Below, in pieces: positions 6,253-8,497 of a DNA stretch of 8,497 bases; within the stretch, counting starts at the first letter, position 1, and every line of letters begins with the position of its first letter. A model generated the notes under the pieces. The model did not search any database, was not told the origin of the DNA, and saw nothing but the letters and a program-made list of their open reading frames with translations. Both the position numbers and the translations under genes were made by a program. This DNA is from Lachnospiraceae bacterium (lineage in GTDB: Bacteria > Bacillota > Clostridia > Lachnospirales > Lachnospiraceae): positions 1-8,497 of the forward strand of contig VSNJ01000166.1 in assembly GCA_009774235.1 (NCBI GenBank), read 5' to 3'.

Positions 6253-7522
6253 AATAACTTTCATCAAATGATGTCTGTTGTACACTGTTCTGGCTGCCAG
6301 TATTTTCACCTGCCTGGATACTGGCATTATTATTTTTAATAACTTCACTGTCCAGGACATTTGCATCTTTATTTATAATAATATTATTGTTAATATCTGT
6401 TTCTTCTGGTTCATCAGCTTTCTGGAACATCTGTACATCCTGTTCATGTACATTATCTTGCATATCTTGCTGTATTGCAGTTGTATTTTCCGGTGCCTGG
6501 CTTATTTCCTCATTACCAGCTGCCTGGACACCCTGGTGGCTGTATTCCTCCTGTCCTGTTACATTTATATCTATTATATCTCCCTTTTTATAGAGATGTA
6601 TACATAACAGTGCAATACCAGCCATAACTACCAATGTTACAGCAAGACCACCTTCCATGCCAAATGCACCTCCATTAATAAATTCCATTCCATCTGTATA
6701 TGAAGTTGACATCACAGAATTAGATACCCTTATTCCACTTACCTGGACACCATATATATTTCCCTGTACAAAATTCCATATACTGTGGAATGCACCTGCT
6801 ATCCAGATATTTCCAAAATCAAGTAAAAGAAGTGATGCAAATACCCCAAAAAGGAACAAGTTTAAATAAGCAAGTGATGACACCCCGCTATTACCTGAAT
6901 GTAAAAATGCAAAAAACAATGAACTGGCTGTTATAGCTAGTGTAACATGGTATCTTCTTGACAAAGATACCATAAGATAACCTCTGCAAAGCACCTCTTC
7001 TGCCATACCTTGTAAAAGATATCCCAGAAAATAACCTATAATATACAATGGTGAAATACTGGCAGCTATTCCTTCATATTTTATACTGCCTGTAACAAGA
7101 CATAATAAATATACTATTGAAAATGCCACTGCACCAGCAATAATACCTGTTAAATACTGTTTAACCATTCCTTTCTTAACAAAACCAAGAGTAGAAAATT
7201 TTCTTTTTTCAAAAAACCTGCAATACAACATAACAATAAGAGTAAGCAATATTTCTGCAAAAAGCATAACTATCATAATCCATTCAGGAATATTTGAAAA
7301 AACAGAAAGCATCTTCTGTGTATCAAGCCTGCCAGCCAGAAGCATAGACATATAGTCTTCATTGCTAAGAAGATATGCTGTAAGTGCAGGAATCTGCACA
7401 AGTCCCATAGCTACTGACGCAATAAAAAACAAAAGAACCGCAATGCATATCTCAACCAATATATTATGGCTCTTTCCTGATGCTGCTTCCTTCATAAACA
7501 ACGTTTTCTTAATATCTTTCAT
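6242..7522 (-). CDS. CPBP family intramembrane metalloprotease (CAAX/Abi type) with long polar tail
   Basis: The 426-residue membrane protein carries all three CPBP signatures: E175-E176 with R180-G181 (EEVLCRG), F204-x3-H208 (FAFLH), and H246-x3-N250 (HSIWN). These are the glutamates and histidines of the metal-dependent glutamic-type active site. Hydrophobic segments lie at about 22-45, 80-101, 122-143, 155-172, 195-208, 215-235, 238-252 and 291-311. Bacterial relatives cleave within membranes and are linked to bacteriocin immunity, prenylated-peptide processing or signalling; no substrate is visible here. After the last helix comes a tail of about 110 residues (318-426) rich in Asp, Glu, Asn and Gln, unusual for the family and probably disordered. 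GGAGG (7533-7529) sits 6 nt before the ATG. The gene is monocistronic in this window and convergent with the glycosyltransferase gene. I could not identify a convincing promoter in the AT-rich upstream DNA. Confidence 0.9.
   Translation of the reverse strand: MKDIKKTLFMKEAASGKSHNILVEICIAVLLFFIASVAMGLVQIPALTAYLLSNEDYMSMLLAGRLDTQKMLSVFSNIPEWIMIVMLFAEILLTLIVMLYCRFFEKRKFSTLGFVKKGMVKQYLTGIIAGAVAFSIVYLLCLVTGSIKYEGIAASISPLYIIGYFLGYLLQGMAEEVLCRGYLMVSLSRRYHVTLAITASSLFFAFLHSGNSGVSSLAYLNLFLFGVFASLLLLDFGNIWIAGAFHSIWNFVQGNIYGVQVSGIRVSNSVMSTSYTDGMEFINGGAFGMEGGLAVTLVVMAGIALLCIHLYKKGDIIDINVTGQEEYSHQGVQAAGNEEISQAPENTTAIQQDMQDNVHEQDVQMFQKADEPEETDINNNIIINKDANVLDSEVIKNNNASIQAGENTGSQNSVQQTSFDESYFKD
6295..6337 (+). 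terminator. probable intrinsic terminator of the activase-glycosyltransferase operon
   Basis: TGCCAGTAT (6295-6303) and ATACTGGCA (6318-6326) form a perfect 9-bp stem around a 14-nt loop. It is followed at once on the plus strand by the T-rich run TTATTATTTTT (6327-6337). It lies 43 bp past the glycosyltransferase stop, inside the coding region of the opposing protease tail. The T tract works only in the plus direction. The loop is somewhat long, hence moderate confidence. Confidence 0.5.
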
Positions 7523-7533
7523 TACAAACCTCC

Positions 7534-7786
7534 ATGCTGCAAAAACAGCTTAAATAATAATGTAAATGCTATATATAAAATTTCTCTAGTATAAAATATA
7601 ACAACCCTTTTTAAAAGCACTTGCATTATTTTGCTTATAGTAAATACATTTCTATCTGTATTTTCTATAATATAATAACACATAATAATAATTTTTTCAC
7701 CTAAAAATATTCTATATGCTGGTTATTATAATTAATAAAAGATATTAATAATTTACATTTTGTTTCTGTATCAGTCTACATACATT
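7534..7786. other. AT-rich intergenic spacer
   Basis: This is very AT-rich DNA upstream of the protease gene, without an open frame I can support. It must hold the protease promoter on the minus strand. The only candidates are isolated -10-like elements, such as TATACT at 7593-7588, with no matching -35. A 7-bp AT-only inverted repeat (7731-7737 with 7743-7749) is probably chance. Confidence 0.6.
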
Positions 7787-7800
7787 GGAGAGGGTTGTGG

Positions 7801-7999
7801 TTGCCTCGTAGAAGCCGTCCTGCCGTAAACATACGAACAGTTGGGGAACGTACAAATGAAAGGGAGAACCGTCCTATGTACCAGACACGCAACGAGGAAT
7901 ATCAGAGAGGCAGATAAATGTGATGGCTCTATTGGTAATGACTGTTCCCGGTGTTATACATGTAATAATGTGTGGGGCGATGCTCCACATTCTGCCTAA
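7801..7999 (+). pseudogene. possible decayed small gene: basic N-part and Cys-rich C-part in different frames
   Basis: AGAGGG (7789-7794) lies 6 nt before a TTG at 7801. The frame from there encodes 38 residues starting PRRSRPAVNIRTVGE, strongly basic and Glu/Asn-rich, and stops at 7915-7917. In a second frame, open from 7829 to the stop at 7997-7999, the downstream half reads as a Cys cluster spaced C-x7-C-x2-C-x2-C (CDGSIGNDCSRCYTC) and then NNVWGDAP. Both halves look coding but are one base out of register, which suggests a frameshifted gene. I do not recognise the family. A third frame also offers a 26-residue hydrophobic peptide (ATG at 7923, stop at 8001-8003). The alternative is a structured RNA: an 8-bp stem with a 3-nt loop, TGTGGGGC/GCTCCACA including one G-U pair, lies at about 7970-7988. 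Low confidence. Confidence 0.3.
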
Positions 8000-8007
8000 A
8001 TAAGATG

Positions 8008-8036
8008 TGGAATTGTATTTAATGATGTGGTATACT
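8008..8036 (+). promoter_or_regulatory. extended -10 promoter ahead of the broken gene at 8083
   Basis: TGGTATACT (8028-8036) is an extended -10 element (TGn plus TATACT, 5 of 6 to consensus). A weak -35, TGGAAT (8008-8013), lies 17 bp upstream, as often seen with extended -10 promoters. Transcription would start near 8043, about 40 nt before the ATG at 8083, which has its own AGGAGG. Confidence 0.45.
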
Positions 8037-8082
8037 GCTAATGTTGTTGTAAGAGACAATCGAAATTTGCAAGGAGGACATT

Positions 8083-8360
8083 ATGGCAAAAAATAATAAT
8101 GCACATTCTGTTAGAGTTAGTAGATAGCTTAGAAAGACATATTGGATATAATACGGTAAGAGAATTTGAAGTCAATTATCCATTGTCAAAGAGTGCGGAT
8201 ATTAAGAAAAAATATCTATGGGCGAATACAATTTGCAACTATCTTGAAGAACATTTTAATACAGATACAATAATATGTATTAGAAAATAGATATTCAGTT
8301 ACATTACTTGAAAGTATAAAGACAGTGACAGACAAGTGCGTGATTGAAGTGGAATGGTAA
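8083..8360 (+). pseudogene. frameshifted, probably internally deleted small gene
   Basis: A perfect AGGAGG (8072-8077) lies 5 nt before the ATG at 8083, but that frame stops after 14 codons (TAG at 8125). A one-base shift at the A6 run (8088-8093) joins MAK to a 63-codon frame (8099-8290) containing LLELVDSLERHIGYN and PLSKSADIKKKYLWANTIC. That frame stops at TAG 8288-8290. A further one-base shift gives 23 more codons from 8289, RYSVTLLESIKTVTDKCVIEVEW, ending at TAA 8358-8360. The ends recall clostridial Cys-rich proteins of about 150-200 residues that finish in LLESIKxGGDxC (possibly DUF6144), with the Cys-rich middle missing at the 8287/8289 junction. That family link is from memory. The alternative is a separate 63-residue protein from ATG 8099, but it has no ribosome binding site at proper distance. 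Confidence 0.5.
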
Positions 8361-8491
8361 TCACTAAATACAAATTGGATAAGTTCTAAGAACAGCTTAG
8401 ACAATAAACCAAAGGTTTAATGATGTTAAGTGAATTATTATAAAGTAATTATAACAGATTACATTGTCCAAATATTAAAGGGAGGAAAAAT

Positions 8492-8497
8492 ATGAAA
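8492..8497 (+). CDS. start of a plus-strand gene (only two codons present)
   Basis: AAGGGAGG (8478-8485) lies 6 nt before ATG AAA at the right edge, an excellent clostridial initiation site. Nothing can be said about the product. The upstream gap (8361-8491) holds two short hairpins, TCTAAG/CTTAGA (8385-8401) and TAAACC/GGTTTA (8405-8419), and -10-like elements (TATAAA at 8439, TATAAC at 8450) without a good -35. Confidence 0.6.

Noticed and set aside
7874..8059. 61-codon minus-strand frame
   Set aside because: No ribosome binding site was seen, and it runs against the plus-strand coding-like signals and the extended -10 promoter.
7786..8060. Group II intron fragment, tmRNA, 6S or RNase P RNA
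   Set aside because: None of the diagnostic motifs could be found, such as a domain V hairpin, the GUGYG-type intron 5' end, or the RNase P and tmRNA core sequences.
8385..8419. Two 6-bp hairpins as a terminator for the broken gene
   Set aside because: The stems are short and AT-rich, and no T tract follows either one.

Overview
The window looks like a piece of a low-GC Firmicute (Bacillota) chromosome, most likely an anaerobic clostridium of the Lachnospiraceae type. The reasons are AT-rich DNA, strong GGAGG-type ribosome binding sites, sigma-A-like promoters, and gene families typical of gut clostridia: a fused 2-hydroxyacyl-CoA dehydratase activase, a DUF3880/CgeB glycosyltransferase and a CPBP protease. 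This assignment is inference; there is no rRNA or other marker gene here.

Layout. (1) Positions 1-344, minus strand: the 5' part of a LysM-domain protein without a signal peptide, which runs into an acidic, Met-rich 12-residue tandem repeat and leaves the window. (2) Positions 345-854: a divergent intergenic region with an orphan perfect palindrome, a good promoter for the rightward operon and a long hairpin in that operon's leader. (3) Positions 855-6252, plus strand: a two-gene operon. The first gene encodes a 1405-residue protein with two archerase-type (BadF/BcrA/HgdC) ATPase modules, a DUF2229 module and a C-terminal HgdB/D-like module. The second encodes a 386-residue CgeB-like glycosyltransferase. 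A likely intrinsic terminator for this operon lies inside the tail of the opposing gene. (4) Positions 6242-7522, minus strand: a convergent CPBP (CAAX/Abi) membrane protease with a long polar C-terminal tail; its 3' end overlaps the glycosyltransferase gene by 11 bp. (5) Positions 7523-8491: about 970 bp with no intact gene of convincing length. It starts as very AT-rich spacer, changes sharply near 7786 to a GC-richer stretch with short overlapping reading frames, and then holds what looks like a promoter-bearing, frameshifted and shortened gene (8083-8360). (6) Position 8492: a new plus-strand gene starts with an excellent ribosome binding site, and only its first two codons are present.

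How the parts work together. The fused activase carries both the ATP-driven electron-injecting module and a dehydratase/reductase-like module in one chain, so it may be a self-contained low-potential reduction machine; its substrate cannot be read from the sequence. The glycosyltransferase is probably co-transcribed but has no obvious biochemical link to it. I do not see an unmistakable new multi-gene system. The best leads are the fused activase with its two complete cluster-cysteine pairs, its structured leader, and the decayed or unexplained material at 7786-8360.
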